Shown: positions 17,319-26,703, numbered from the stretch's first letter. The stretch: DNA of 58,269 nucleotides from UPXZ01 sp964634605 (GCA_964634605.1 CAZWLJ010000013.1:1-58269), one strand, 5' to 3'. The notes: generated by a model from the sequence alone, not told the origin. Numbers and translations are program-made.

Positions 17319-19646
17319 ATGAAACAAAAAACTTTCAAATTTCTGATTACGCTTATGATTGTAATGCTGAGTGGTCTGACCCTTAAGGCTGCCGAAGCCA
17401 ACTTCCGGGTTATTCCGCTGCCCAATGAAATTAAAAGTACTAACGCCGGTGCTTTTAATCTGAATGCTTCTACCCGCATTATTTACCCGAAAGGGAATGA
17501 AATGATGAAAAAAAATGCAGAATTCCTGTCGGATTATCTGAAAGAAATTACAGGAATAAAACTGGATGTAAGCAATTCCGGCTCAAAATCAAATGCCATC
17601 GTTCTTGAGAATGGCTTGAAACATGCAAATCCGGAAGCCTATAAGCTGACTGTAACTTCAAAAAACATCGTCATTGCAGGAGCAGGTGAAGGAGGTGTAT
17701 TCTACGGCATACAGACTTTGCGCAAAGCTACACCCATTGGCACAACAAAAATTAGCTATCCGGCAGTTACCATTCTCGATTCGCCCCGCTTCGCTTATCG
17801 TGGTATGCATCTGGATGTGGGACGCCACTTTATGTCGGCCGATTTCATAAAGAAATATATTGACATACTGGCCATGCACAATGTCAACACCTTCCACTGG
17901 CATCTCACCGAAGATCAGGGATGGCGCATTGAAATAAAAAAATATCCGAAACTAACAGAGATTGGTTCTATGCGGACAGAAACTGTTATCGGGCATAATA
18001 CCGGAAAATTCGACGGAAAACCTCACGGAGGTTTTTATACTCAGGATCAAATCAAAGACATTGTAGCCTACGCTCAGGCACGTTATATTAACATTATTCC
18101 CGAAATAGACCTTCCCGGACATATGCTGGCCGCACTGGCTGCTTATCCTGAGCTGGGATGTACCGGTGGCCCGTATGAAGTGGAAAGAACCTGGGGAGTT
18201 TTTGACGATGTACTCTGCGCAGGTAAGGAAAAAACGTATACATTTCTGGAAAATGTGCTGACCGAAGTAATGGAACTTTTCCCTTCAAAATACATCCATA
18301 TAGGTGGTGACGAAAGTCCGAAAGTACGATGGGCAAAATGTCCCGATTGTCAGGCAAAAATTAAGGAACTTGGTCTGAAAGACACCGACAAACACAAAAA
18401 AGAATTTTACCTGCAAAGCTACGTCACCGAACGAATTGAAAAATTCCTCAACAAAAATGGACGGAACATTATCGGTTGGGACGAAATTCTGGAAGGTGAC
18501 CTGGCACCCAACGCAACGGTGATGTCATGGCGCGGTATCGAAGGGGGAATAGAAGCTGCTAAACTGGGACACGATGTGATTATGACACCCAACAGTCACC
18601 TCTATTTTGACTATTATCAGACTGCCGATACTGAAAATGAGCCGATGGCAATCGGAGGGTTTGTTCCGCTGGAACGCGTTTACAACTACGAACCTTTACC
18701 CGATGCATTGACTGCTGAACAAAAGAAACATATTCTCGGTCCTCAGGCTAATATCTGGACCGAATACATTCCCGACAGTAAACAAGTGGAATATATGCTG
18801 CTGCCACGACTGGCAGCACTTTGTGAAGTTCAATGGACACAGCCCGAAAAGAAAGACTACACGAGCTTCATAGCCCGCCTTCAGCACATGATTCAACTCT
18901 ACGATCTGTATAAGTTGAATTATGCTACTTATGTGTTTGATGTGCAGGGAACTCTGACACCGAATCCGCAAAACGGAAGTCTGGATGCCACCTTTAAAAC
19001 CATCGACAACGCACCTGTATATTATACGCTCGACGGTTCGGAACCAACAATTCATTCGTCATTGTATAAAGGGGTTATCCATCTGAAGGAGAACTGCACA
19101 CTCAAAGCAAAAGTACTGCGGGAGAATGGTAAAAACAGCCGGACATATATCCAGCCGGTCAGCCTGAGCAAATCCAGCCTGAAACCCATAAAACTGCTCA
19201 CAAAACCTGCCCGTAATTACGGTTATACAGGCGCTCCCCTGCTCAACGACGGTCTTGCCGGAAAAGGAACCAATTATAAAACAGGACGCTGGATTGGTTT
19301 TTCGGGAAATAATCTGGAAGCAGTAATTGATCTGCAGAAACCGACAGAAATTTCCAGAGCTTCCATAAAAAACTGTGTGGTTACCGGCGACTGGATACTC
19401 GATGCTCAGGCATTTACGGTAGAGGTTTCGAACGACGGAGAGAACTTCACTTACGCTGCAGGCCTGGAAACAAATCCATCAGATCAAACCGAACACTGGA
19501 AAGGAATTGTAACACACACGGTTACATTTCGCCCTGTTACAACCAGGTATGTAAAAGTAACCGTAAAACCTTTTACAACATTTCCAGCCTGGCATGGTGC
19601 AAATGGCAAACCGTATATTTTTGTGGATGAAATATCGTTAAATTAA
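17319..19646 (+). CDS. Beta-N-acetylhexosaminidase (GH20)
   Basis: A 775-residue exported enzyme that removes terminal GlcNAc or GalNAc. Signal peptide at 1-24, then the GH20b domain (about 28-155), then the barrel with FHWHLTEDQGWRIEIKKYP (192-210) and the catalytic pair D331-E332 in HIGGDES, which uses substrate-assisted catalysis. After residue 530 come a chitobiase C-terminal-like segment (YYTLDGSEPT) and an F5/8 type C-like module at about 640-775 that may bind glycan. It is the last gene of the sulfatase-mannosidase-cutC unit and ends at a strong terminator. Together these enzymes would take apart sulfated, mannose- and HexNAc-bearing glycans. Confidence 0.93.
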   Translation: MKQKTFKFLITLMIVMLSGLTLKAAEANFRVIPLPNEIKSTNAGAFNLNASTRIIYPKGNEMMKKNAEFLSDYLKEITGIKLDVSNSGSKSNAIVLENGLKHANPEAYKLTVTSKNIVIAGAGEGGVFYGIQTLRKATPIGTTKISYPAVTILDSPRFAYRGMHLDVGRHFMSADFIKKYIDILAMHNVNTFHWHLTEDQGWRIEIKKYPKLTEIGSMRTETVIGHNTGKFDGKPHGGFYTQDQIKDIVAYAQARYINIIPEIDLPGHMLAALAAYPELGCTGGPYEVERTWGVFDDVLCAGKEKTYTFLENVLTEVMELFPSKYIHIGGDESPKVRWAKCPDCQAKIKELGLKDTDKHKKEFYLQSYVTERIEKFLNKNGRNIIGWDEILEGDLAPNATVMSWRGIEGGIEAAKLGHDVIMTPNSHLYFDYYQTADTENEPMAIGGFVPLERVYNYEPLPDALTAEQKKHILGPQANIWTEYIPDSKQVEYMLLPRLAALCEVQWTQPEKKDYTSFIARLQHMIQLYDLYKLNYATYVFDVQGTLTPNPQNGSLDATFKTIDNAPVYYTLDGSEPTIHSSLYKGVIHLKENCTLKAKVLRENGKNSRTYIQPVSLSKSSLKPIKLLTKPARNYGYTGAPLLNDGLAGKGTNYKTGRWIGFSGNNLEAVIDLQKPTEISRASIKNCVVTGDWILDAQAFTVEVSNDGENFTYAAGLETNPSDQTEHWKGIVTHTVTFRPVTTRYVKVTVKPFTTFPAWHGANGKPYIFVDEISLN

Positions 19647-19683
19647 TCACTCAAACAAAACCAAATCACACTTATTAAATAGA

Positions 19684-19725
19684 ATCAGAAAACGCATTGC
19701 CACGATTGGCAATGCGTTTTCTGAT
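19684..19725. terminator. Strong bidirectional terminator hairpin
   Basis: Perfect 19-bp stem (arms 19684-19702 and 19707-19725) with loop CGAT. It lies between the convergent hexosaminidase and small membrane protein genes and serves both. Confidence 0.8.
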
Positions 19726-19754
19726 TTATGTAAAACAGATCTGCCATTCAATAA

Positions 19755-20036
19755 TCAGTTTACTTCCGCATCGGCATCTTCCGTTTCGCGACTCCGGCTT
19801 GCATCATAAGTATCCACCAGCTTATCCAGAAAAGCAATTATAACATAGGGTGCAGCCAACCGGGCAACATTGGTTATGGCGTTGACACTTTTGGAGCCTT
19901 TGGTGCTCCTGGATTTCGTGGCATACAGGTAAAGACCCCCACCAATAGCAGCACCGACTATAAATCCAAGCGGAAGTCTGGAAAATTTTTCCTTTACGAG
20001 CCGTATTGCATTGACTTTTTTGCTTTCAGTTTCCAT
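19755..20036 (-). CDS. Small hypothetical membrane protein
   Basis: A 93-residue protein of unknown function. The ATG at 20034-20036 (METESKK) is chosen; a longer frame starting at 20084 adds 16 residues without support. One clear hydrophobic segment, LGFIVGAAIGGGLYLYA (about 22-38), has the glycine-rich look of YtxH-type small membrane proteins. A weaker hydrophobic stretch, APYVIIAFLDKLV, is near residue 66. The tail is acidic. It is divergent from murF and stands alone. It is probably a real gene because the frame is bounded by the terminator at 19684-19725 and the murF promoter region. Confidence 0.6.
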   Translation of the reverse strand: METESKKVNAIRLVKEKFSRLPLGFIVGAAIGGGLYLYATKSRSTKGSKSVNAITNVARLAAPYVIIAFLDKLVDTYDASRSRETEDADAEVN

Positions 20037-20144
20037 GAATTTTTCATTTAAGGTGAGTATATGAAAAGAACAAAGACTTCTCACCTTTAGTTTATAAAAA
20101 ACTTAATAAAAACGGATAATTTCGTCCAAGTCTGTAAGATTGAT

Positions 20145-20153
20145 TATTTTTGC
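20145..20153 (+). promoter_or_regulatory. Putative -7 box of murF
   Basis: TATTTTTGC matches TAnnTTTGY exactly, 13 nt before the chosen murF start codon. No -33 TTTG is evident. Confidence 0.5.
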
Positions 20154-20166
20154 AAAAAAATTCTGC

Positions 20167-21468
20167 ATGAAGCTCTACGATATCTACCAAAAACATCCCA
20201 TAATCTGTACCGACAGCCGCAATTGTCCTCCGGGTTCAATCTTTTTTGCTTTGAAAGGCGAAAATTTCGACGCCAATACCTTTGCACTTTCGGCTTTGGA
20301 AAAAGGGTGCGCATACGCTGTGATAAACAACCCCGAATACGCTACAGATGAACGCTTTATACTGGTAGACGATGTACTTGAAACCTTGAAGGAACTGGCT
20401 CGTTATCACCGGAAAAAATTGGGGACAAAAATCATAGGTATCACCGGAACCAACGGCAAAACCACCACCAAAGAACTCATTGCAGTAGTTTTGAGCCGTA
20501 AATACAATACACACTTCACACAGGGAAATCTGAACAATCATATCGGTGTGCCGCTCACACTCCTGCAACTTAAACCCGAACATGAAATAGCCGTGGTGGA
20601 AATGGGCGCCAATCATCCTGGTGAAATCAAAATGCTTGCAGAAATCGCCCTGCCCGATTACGGCATTATCACCAACGTGGGAAAAGCACATCTGGAAGGT
20701 TTCGGTTCTTTCGAAGGAGTGATGCGTACAAAAGCCGAATTGTATGATTTTATTCAGAAAAACTCAGGAGAGATATTCCTGAATACCGGTAATGAATATT
20801 TGAAAAAAATGGCTGAAAAATCGGGTTTTTCGGATAGTAACAGAATTTTAGCGTATCAAACAGACTGTGAAATTAACGGCAAACTGGCTGTTGGAAAAAT
20901 TACCTCTTGCAGCCCCCTGTTGCAGATGGAGTGTGTTACTTCGCAGGGGCGGTTTGATGTGAGCACCCGGTTAATTGGCGCTTACAACGCCGAAAATGTG
21001 CTGGCAGCCGTAGCAATCGGTCATTTTCTGGGAGTTAATAATGAACAAATAAAAGCCGGACTGGAGAATTACCAGCCGCGAAACAACCGATCGCAATTCA
21101 CTCAAACAGAGAAAAACAGCCTGATTATCGATGCTTACAATGCCAATCCGACCAGTCTTCAGGCTGCCATACTGAATTTTGCCCGGATGGATGCCGAGAA
21201 CAAAACACTGATTATCGGCGATATGCTCGAACTGGGTACGCAATCGGACGAAGAACATCAGCGAATTGTCAATCTGATAATCGAAAACGGCTTCACTGAC
21301 GTATTGCTGACAGGGGAATGTTTTCTGAAAACCAACAATAATTTTATTAACTTTGCAGGTGTTTCTGAACTGAAAGCACATTTGATAAAATATCCGCTGA
21401 AAAACCGGTTTATCCTGATTAAAGGATCGCACGGAATTCATCTGGAAAGGATAATCGAAGATTTATAA
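20167..21468 (+). CDS. murF: UDP-N-acetylmuramoyl-tripeptide--D-alanyl-D-alanine ligase
   Basis: A 433-residue cytoplasmic Mur ligase that adds D-Ala-D-Ala to the UDP-MurNAc-tripeptide with ATP. The N-terminal substrate domain has TDSRNCPPGSIFFALKGENF (25-44). The P-loop GITGTNGKTTTKE is at 91-103, followed by VVEMGANHPGEI and the NVGKAHLEGFGS block. The C-terminal domain starts around LIIDAYNANPTSLQ. I chose the ATG at 20167 because it lies just after the -7 box and gives the family-like N-terminus; a frame from 20140 would start inside the promoter. The gene is monocistronic by appearance, with no dcw cluster around it. Confidence 0.94.
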   Translation: MKLYDIYQKHPIICTDSRNCPPGSIFFALKGENFDANTFALSALEKGCAYAVINNPEYATDERFILVDDVLETLKELARYHRKKLGTKIIGITGTNGKTTTKELIAVVLSRKYNTHFTQGNLNNHIGVPLTLLQLKPEHEIAVVEMGANHPGEIKMLAEIALPDYGIITNVGKAHLEGFGSFEGVMRTKAELYDFIQKNSGEIFLNTGNEYLKKMAEKSGFSDSNRILAYQTDCEINGKLAVGKITSCSPLLQMECVTSQGRFDVSTRLIGAYNAENVLAAVAIGHFLGVNNEQIKAGLENYQPRNNRSQFTQTEKNSLIIDAYNANPTSLQAAILNFARMDAENKTLIIGDMLELGTQSDEEHQRIVNLIIENGFTDVLLTGECFLKTNNNFINFAGVSELKAHLIKYPLKNRFILIKGSHGIHLERIIEDL

Positions 21469-21476
21469 AAGAATAA

Positions 21477-21503
21477 GCCCCCTAAATCCCCCATGGGGGG
21501 ACT
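21477..21503. repeat. C/G-run hairpin repeat, copy 1
   Basis: GCCCCCTAAA, then TCCCCCATGGGGGGACT: the same C-run/C-run/G-run layout as the copies near the hydrogenase genes. It starts 8 nt past the murF stop. Confidence 0.8.
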
Positions 21504-21662
21504 TTTTGAACACAGATAACTTCAAAACGTCGAAGACTTTTGAATGTATTTTGAAAAGACAAAAGGAAAAAGACAAAATTTTTAGAGCACAGACTTTTAG
21601 AACAAAGACTGACAGCTAAAAAAACATTCGCGTAATTCGCTAAAATTCGTGTAATTCGTATT

Positions 21663-22556
21663 ATGGAGAAAAAGAAATTAATTGTATTATTATCGTTACT
21701 TGGTGTTGTCATAGCGGCATTGATTATCGGGCTTGTCACCTTTATGAACAAGTCAACGAAACAGAGCCAGCAAATAGCTCAGACAGAGATGTTTATGGAA
21801 GAAGAGAAACAGCAGATGGTCACAGAGGTTGATGCGCTGGCAGGTGAAATGGACGGTTACACCATGTACATTCACAACGACTCGCTGCTGCGTGAATTTG
21901 ATTTACAAAAGCAAAAAATTAAGGATTTGCAGAACGAACTTCGCACCACCAAAGCCACCGATGCCAAACGCATAGCCGAACTGAAAGCCGAAATAGCCAC
22001 TCTGCGAACTATCCTGGCGCATTACGTGCAGCAGATCGACTCCCTAAACTCGCTGAACAAACGACTTACGACTGAAAATCTGGAAGTAAAACAACGATAC
22101 CAGAGTGTTTCGGAAACAGCAGAAATGCTGGCAAAGGAAAAAGAATCACTGAGCGAAGCAGTTACCCGTGCGGCTGTGCTGGAACTCTATAATTTTTCTT
22201 TCAACCCGATGGATGGAAGAAACAAAAAGACTGACCGTGCCTCTAAAATGTCAAACCTGAAATTCAACTTTACCATTGGCAAAAATATTACAGCAGAGCC
22301 CGGACCAAAAACAGTTTACCTCCGGCTCACCCGGCCCGATGGCGAAGTGATGCTGAAAGGTAACACCGTTTTCACCTATGAGAACAAAAACATCGAATAC
22401 TCGCTGAAAAAAGAATTTGATTATACCGGCGATGCTTACACCGATGCCCTGTACTGGAAAGTGGAAGAAATACTCCAACTCGGCGATTATCAGGCAGATT
22501 TTTTTGCCGACGGTAACAGAATTGGCCATTTTTCATTCAGAATTGAAAAAAAATAG
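21663..22556 (+). CDS. Hypothetical membrane-anchored coiled-coil protein
   Basis: A 297-residue protein I do not recognise by name, of a type common in Bacteroidota. One transmembrane helix near the N-terminus (LIVLLSLLGVVIAALIIGLV, about 6-25) is followed by a long predicted coiled coil (about 30-170) rich in K, E, L and heptads such as LQNELRTTKATDAKRIAELK. The C-terminal 120 residues look like a compact beta domain with KTVYLRLTRPDGEVMLKG. The likely topology is a single-pass protein with the rest in the periplasm. Its 194-nt upstream spacer holds repeat copy 1 and AATTCG-containing sequence. It lies 54 nt upstream of the FKBP gene, possibly in one unit. Confidence 0.7.
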   Translation: MEKKKLIVLLSLLGVVIAALIIGLVTFMNKSTKQSQQIAQTEMFMEEEKQQMVTEVDALAGEMDGYTMYIHNDSLLREFDLQKQKIKDLQNELRTTKATDAKRIAELKAEIATLRTILAHYVQQIDSLNSLNKRLTTENLEVKQRYQSVSETAEMLAKEKESLSEAVTRAAVLELYNFSFNPMDGRNKKTDRASKMSNLKFNFTIGKNITAEPGPKTVYLRLTRPDGEVMLKGNTVFTYENKNIEYSLKKEFDYTGDAYTDALYWKVEEILQLGDYQADFFADGNRIGHFSFRIEKK

Positions 22557-22610
22557 TATCTTTACGCATCAATTAATTGACTTATAAACTTTTTCCCCGG
22601 AACAACTCCT

Positions 22611-23138
22611 ATGAAACGTATTCCATTGCTCATTATATTAACTCTGACTGCTTCCACGTTGTTTTTTCCGGCTTGTGAAAAGCAGGACAAGTACATGGAC
22701 TGGAAAGTAATGAACGACGAATGGCTTGAGGCACGCCAGACTGAAACAACTTCATTCCCGTTTACCTGGACAATCGACGTGCTTAAAAACCCGCTTCTGA
22801 ATAATCCATTCTCAACCACCGAGTCAGGTATCCGCTACCGGGTGCTCCGGCTTGGAAATCCGGCTGACCGGATGCCAAATCCGACCAGTTATATCTGGGC
22901 TACATACGAAGGAAAACTGATAGACGGCACAAGCTTCGACAGCGGCACCGAAAGCTATCTTGGTTCATTGAGCAACACGGTAAGCGGATTTCAGGAAATT
23001 CTCAAAAAAATGCATATCGGTGATATCTACGAATTCTATTTGCCTTTTAATTTAGGTTACGGCGAAGAAGGAAGCTATACGATACCTCCTTATTCCGTGC
23101 TTATTTTCAGGGTTGAACTGACCGACGCAAAATATTAA
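22611..23138 (+). CDS. FKBP-type peptidyl-prolyl isomerase lipoprotein
   Basis: A 175-residue lipoprotein. The signal peptide ends in FFPAC, with the lipidated Cys near residue 22. The C-terminal FKBP domain (about 75-172) shows WATYEGKLIDGTSFDSG, then GSLSNTVSGFQEILKKMHIG, LPFNLGYGEEG and IPPYSVLIFRVELTD, matching the FKBP core. The enzyme would catalyse proline isomerisation of exported proteins in the periplasm or at the outer membrane. A -7-like TATCTTTAC at 22557-22565, one base off the consensus, could drive it. It is 7 nt upstream of the TPM gene, so they are probably co-transcribed. Confidence 0.88.
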   Translation: MKRIPLLIILTLTASTLFFPACEKQDKYMDWKVMNDEWLEARQTETTSFPFTWTIDVLKNPLLNNPFSTTESGIRYRVLRLGNPADRMPNPTSYIWATYEGKLIDGTSFDSGTESYLGSLSNTVSGFQEILKKMHIGDIYEFYLPFNLGYGEEGSYTIPPYSVLIFRVELTDAKY

Positions 23139-23145
23139 AAACAAA

Positions 23146-24474
23146 ATGAAAATCAGGGGTATTATATTGATACTCAGTATGCTGGTTTCGAATTTATTTG
23201 CACAAACCAGTTACACGGTCGAAACTGTACCAAATCCGCAGAAAGCTGCGATACCGAGTTTTGTGAGCGATCCCGACGATATTCTGAAGCCCGAAACCGA
23301 ACAAATAATCAATACTCAGATCGATTCGCTCTGGAAGGTGAATGATACCGAAATGGCTGTAGTAGCGGTTAATTCCATCGGTTACGACAACGAAGACGAC
23401 TTTGCCAACCGGCTGTTCAATCTCTGGAAAATTGGTGGCGAAAAACAGGATAACGGTGTACTGCTGCTTTTCGTAATGGATATCCGCCGCGTTGTAATCC
23501 GTACAGGATATGGTGTGGAAGGAGTACTTCCGGATGCCATCGCCAAACGAATAATTACCGAAGTCATTATCCCGGAATTCCGGAAAGGAAATTACGACGC
23601 CGGAGTCATAGCCGGGGTGAACAAAATTATCAGTACTGTTCGCGAGGAACCTTTCGTAAAGGAGGAGGAAGAACCGGTAAACTGGATGGAAGCAATACCT
23701 TATGCAGCAGCCGGTTACATCGTTTTCTTTCTCATTACCTGGTTATGGATAAGCACCGCAGTGCGCAAGGTGCATCAAAACCAGGCTCTGTCTACCAACC
23801 TGGCCCGATACAAAGCCATCAGCGAACAGAATAAAGCTACTTACACGCTATCAGCGTTTGTATTCCCGCTGATTGCATTTTTCCTCATAATATTTCTGTC
23901 GAAACTGGCTTATGTGCTGCTGCTCTTTCCGGCACCGGTTGCAGCGCTTCCATCTTACCTCTACGGAAGAAGGCAAATGACCAAAGCACGCCGCGAACCC
24001 ATTCCCTGCAATGAATGCGGCAGTAAAATGCACATACTATCCGAAAGAGAAGAAGATACCCGGCTGCAGTTAGCCCAGCAATTCGAGGAAAAACTTAACA
24101 GCATCGATTACGACGTGTTCGTTTGCGACAACTGCCAGAATCAGGCTGTATTCTCGCTCGATAAATTCAACACATACACACGCTGCCCCAAATGCAATAC
24201 CAAAGCATATGTGCTTCACTCAAAACGAACAGTATTGATGCCCACGTACTTCAATTCGGGAACACAGCGAACCACCTACAAATGCAAATTCTGCGGATAC
24301 GAGGATCATCATGACACGAAAATTCCGCGCTTACGCCGAACGGCAGCCTTTACCGGAGGTGCTGTGGGCGGTGGCGTATTCAGCGGACGCGGAGGATTTG
24401 GCGGAGGTGGTTTCGGCGGAGGCGGTTTTGGTGGCGGAATGACCGGCGGAGGAGGAGCATCGGGAGGTTGGTAG
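23146..24474 (+). CDS. TPM domain membrane protein with zinc ribbons and Gly-rich tail (YgcG-like)
   Basis: A 442-residue envelope protein. Signal peptide (1-19), then a TPM domain (about 35-165) with DDILKPETEQIINTQIDSLW and DNGVLLLFVMDIRRVVIRTG. Transmembrane helices lie near 180-202 and 230-265. The cytoplasmic part has four CxxC pairs (CNECG, CDNCQ, CPKCN, CKFCG), probably two zinc ribbons, and the protein ends in a Gly-rich tail with repeats of FGGGG. TPM proteins occur next to LemA proteins, as here (LemA starts 78 nt downstream), and the pair has been linked to membrane or photosystem protein maintenance. The exact biochemical role is unknown. Confidence 0.85.
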   Translation: MKIRGIILILSMLVSNLFAQTSYTVETVPNPQKAAIPSFVSDPDDILKPETEQIINTQIDSLWKVNDTEMAVVAVNSIGYDNEDDFANRLFNLWKIGGEKQDNGVLLLFVMDIRRVVIRTGYGVEGVLPDAIAKRIITEVIIPEFRKGNYDAGVIAGVNKIISTVREEPFVKEEEEPVNWMEAIPYAAAGYIVFFLITWLWISTAVRKVHQNQALSTNLARYKAISEQNKATYTLSAFVFPLIAFFLIIFLSKLAYVLLLFPAPVAALPSYLYGRRQMTKARREPIPCNECGSKMHILSEREEDTRLQLAQQFEEKLNSIDYDVFVCDNCQNQAVFSLDKFNTYTRCPKCNTKAYVLHSKRTVLMPTYFNSGTQRTTYKCKFCGYEDHHDTKIPRLRRTAAFTGGAVGGGVFSGRGGFGGGGFGGGGFGGGMTGGGGASGGW

Positions 24475-24552
24475 AAAATATTACCGTGAGCATTGAAAAT
24501 TAATAAATAAACTCAGTTTTGATTATTCAATTATATTTAAAATTATACAATT

Positions 24553-25140
24553 ATGAAAAAAGGTGGTCTTATCATTTTAATTCTGGCGATTTTAGCCATT
24601 TTAGTATTCTGGGGTATAGGTGGTTACAATGGTCTGGTTTCCACTCAGGAATCGCTCAACAAATCGTGGGCAAATGTTGAAAATCAGTATCAGCGTCGTG
24701 CCGACCTGATTCCAAACCTGGTAGAAACCGTGAAAGGCTATGCCAAACACGAAAGCGGAACACTGGAAGCTGTTGTAAATGCACGCGCCAAAGCAACACA
24801 GGTTACCGTTGACCCGAATAATCTTACTCCGGAAAAATTGCAGGAATTTCAGGCTGCTCAGGGTGAATTATCTGCAGCACTCGGCAGGTTAATGATGATA
24901 CGCGAGGCTTACCCCGATTTGAAAGCCAATCAAAACTTCATCGAACTGCAGGCACAGCTCGAAGGAACCGAAAACCGGATTACCGTAGCACGCGAACAGT
25001 TCAATCAGGAAGTGCAGAATTACAACACACTGGTAAGAAAATTCCCGAAAAATATTATCGCCAGACTTTTCGGATTTGAACGCAAACCAACATTCGAAGC
25101 CGAAAAGGGAGCCGATAAGGCACCCGATGTGAAATTCTGA
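24553..25140 (+). CDS. lemA: LemA family protein
   Basis: A 195-residue LemA protein. It has an N-terminal membrane helix (about 4-22), then the family signature LNKSWANVENQYQRRADLIP (about 34-53) followed by NLVETVKGYAKHE, and a helical bundle to about residue 180 with QNYNTLVRKFP. LemA proteins are anchored with the body outside the cytoplasm; function is unclear but they pair with TPM-domain proteins, as here. The stop is 1 nt from the aldo/keto reductase start codon, so the two are translationally linked. Confidence 0.94.
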   Translation: MKKGGLIILILAILAILVFWGIGGYNGLVSTQESLNKSWANVENQYQRRADLIPNLVETVKGYAKHESGTLEAVVNARAKATQVTVDPNNLTPEKLQEFQAAQGELSAALGRLMMIREAYPDLKANQNFIELQAQLEGTENRITVAREQFNQEVQNYNTLVRKFPKNIIARLFGFERKPTFEAEKGADKAPDVKF

Positions 25141-25141
25141 C

Positions 25142-26137
25142 ATGGAATATACACCTTCGCCCGATCGCTACGCTGATTCAGTTGGTTACAATTACTGTGG
25201 AAAAAGCGGACTGCAACTGCCCCGGCTGTCGCTCGGACTGTGGCACAACTTTGGTGATGTAAACGACCAGACCGAAGCCCGGAACATGCTCAGGACCGCA
25301 TTCGACAATGGAATAACCCATTTTGATCTGGCCAACAACTACGGCACTCCGTTTGGAAGCGCTGAAACCAACTTCGGAAAGTTTCTTCGGGGGGATTTTG
25401 CTTCGCACCGCGACGAGCTGATAATCAGCACCAAAGCCGGACACACCATGTGGGATGGTCCGTATGGCGACTGGGGTTCGCGCAAATACCTGATAGCCAG
25501 CCTGAATCAAAGCCTTAAAAGGATGGGACTTGACTACGTGGATATTTTCTATTCGCACCGGTACGACCCCAACACACCACTCGAAGAGACCATGGGGGCG
25601 CTTTCAGACATGGTTAAGCAGGGTAAGGCACTCTACGCGGGCATTTCCAAATACCCTGCAGGTAAAGCGCGCGAAGCATTCCGTATACTGAAGGAAAACG
25701 GAACTCCCTGCCTCATCTATCAGGACAGGTACAGTCTGCTGAGTCGGGAGGTGGAACAATCCATGTTCCCGCTAATAGAAGAAAAGGGAGTGGGATTTAT
25801 CGGTTTTTCACCGCTGGCTCAGGGAATGCTCAGCAACAAGTACCTGAAAGGGATACCTGAAAGTTCGCGTGCTGCACAGTCGTTCGGATTTCTACAGAAA
25901 GACCAAATAACTCCGGAAGCTGTATTGAAAATCTCGAAATTGAACGATTTTGCAAAAAAAAGGAATCAAACACTCGCACAAATGGCGCTTGCCTGGTGTC
26001 TGCACGATAGCAGGGTGACATCCGTAATTGTGGGCACAAGTTCAGTTAAACAACTAACAGACAACATAAAAGCGCTTAAAAACACCGATTTTACTGACGA
26101 AGAATTGTGGCTGATAGGCGAAATAGCCGCTCATTAA
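25142..26137 (+). CDS. Aldo/keto reductase (YghZ/L-glyceraldehyde 3-phosphate reductase-like)
   Basis: A 331-residue cytoplasmic NADPH-dependent reductase. FDLANNYGTPFGSAETNFGK (about 61-80) supplies the catalytic Asp and Tyr, ISTKAGH the Lys, and FYSHRYDPNTPLEE the His region. IVGTSSVKQLTDNIKAL near the C-terminus binds the cofactor. The segment TKAGHTMWDGPYGDWGSRKY is typical of the YghZ branch, which reduces L-glyceraldehyde 3-phosphate and methylglyoxal-like aldehydes. It starts 1 nt after lemA and ends before a convergent terminator. Substrate assignment is by subfamily resemblance only. Confidence 0.88.
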   Translation: MEYTPSPDRYADSVGYNYCGKSGLQLPRLSLGLWHNFGDVNDQTEARNMLRTAFDNGITHFDLANNYGTPFGSAETNFGKFLRGDFASHRDELIISTKAGHTMWDGPYGDWGSRKYLIASLNQSLKRMGLDYVDIFYSHRYDPNTPLEETMGALSDMVKQGKALYAGISKYPAGKAREAFRILKENGTPCLIYQDRYSLLSREVEQSMFPLIEEKGVGFIGFSPLAQGMLSNKYLKGIPESSRAAQSFGFLQKDQITPEAVLKISKLNDFAKKRNQTLAQMALAWCLHDSRVTSVIVGTSSVKQLTDNIKALKNTDFTDEELWLIGEIAAH

Positions 26138-26159
26138 AAATCCGGCAATTTACAGAATA

Positions 26160-26200
26160 AAAAAATGGCTGAACTCCGAATGAAGTTTCAGCCATTTTTT
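26160..26200. terminator. Bidirectional terminator between convergent genes
   Basis: 14-bp perfect stem AAAAAATGGCTGAA / TTCAGCCATTTTTT with a 13-nt loop, between the aldo/keto reductase and guanine deaminase genes. The A- and T-runs at its base serve both directions. Confidence 0.8.
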
Positions 26201-26206
26201 AGTTAG

Positions 26207-26677
26207 CTAATACTCTGTTTTATCGTCTTTTTCATTCCAGTACTCAAATGCACGGATAGCCTCCCCCGCCAGCAACCTGTCAGTTTGAATACTGCGTTCG
26301 GAGGGTTTCAGATTAATTTCATCGTAAATAAACGAGTCGTCAAATCCGATATTTTTTGCATCAAACCGGGTGTTGGCATAAAAAAAACGGTCGATGTGCG
26401 CCCAGTACACTGCTCCAAGACACATGGGGCATGGTTCGCACGAAGTGTACATCGTGCAACCTTCCAGGGTAAAGCTCCCGAGCTTTTTAGCAGCTTTGCG
26501 GATAGCTGTGACTTCGGCATGAGCTGTAGGGTCGTTAACAGCAGTCACACGATTAACCCCTGTGGCAATAATCTTTCCGTCTTTAACTATTACAGCACCA
26601 AAGGGTCCTCCTCCTTTCTTCACATTCTGTATCGAAAGTGAAATAGCCTTTCGCATAAATTTCCTGTGTTCGTCCAT
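26207..26677 (-). CDS. guaD: Guanine deaminase (cytidine deaminase fold)
   Basis: A 156-residue zinc deaminase that converts guanine to xanthine in purine salvage. The zinc and catalytic motif is NDPTAHAEVTAIRKA (H53, E55), and the second motif is TSCEPCPMCLGAVYWA (C83, C86). The segment IGFDDSFIYDEI and the end KTEY closely resemble the Bacillus subtilis type GuaD, which is also 156 residues long. TadA-like tRNA deaminase is less likely because of the GFDDSFIY tail. The start ATG (MDEHRKFM) has a good promoter upstream. It is monocistronic. Confidence 0.88.
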   Translation of the reverse strand: MDEHRKFMRKAISLSIQNVKKGGGPFGAVIVKDGKIIATGVNRVTAVNDPTAHAEVTAIRKAAKKLGSFTLEGCTMYTSCEPCPMCLGAVYWAHIDRFFYANTRFDAKNIGFDDSFIYDEINLKPSERSIQTDRLLAGEAIRAFEYWNEKDDKTEY

Positions 26678-26703
26678 GTAATAAATTTCTTAGAAATGAC
26701 ATT

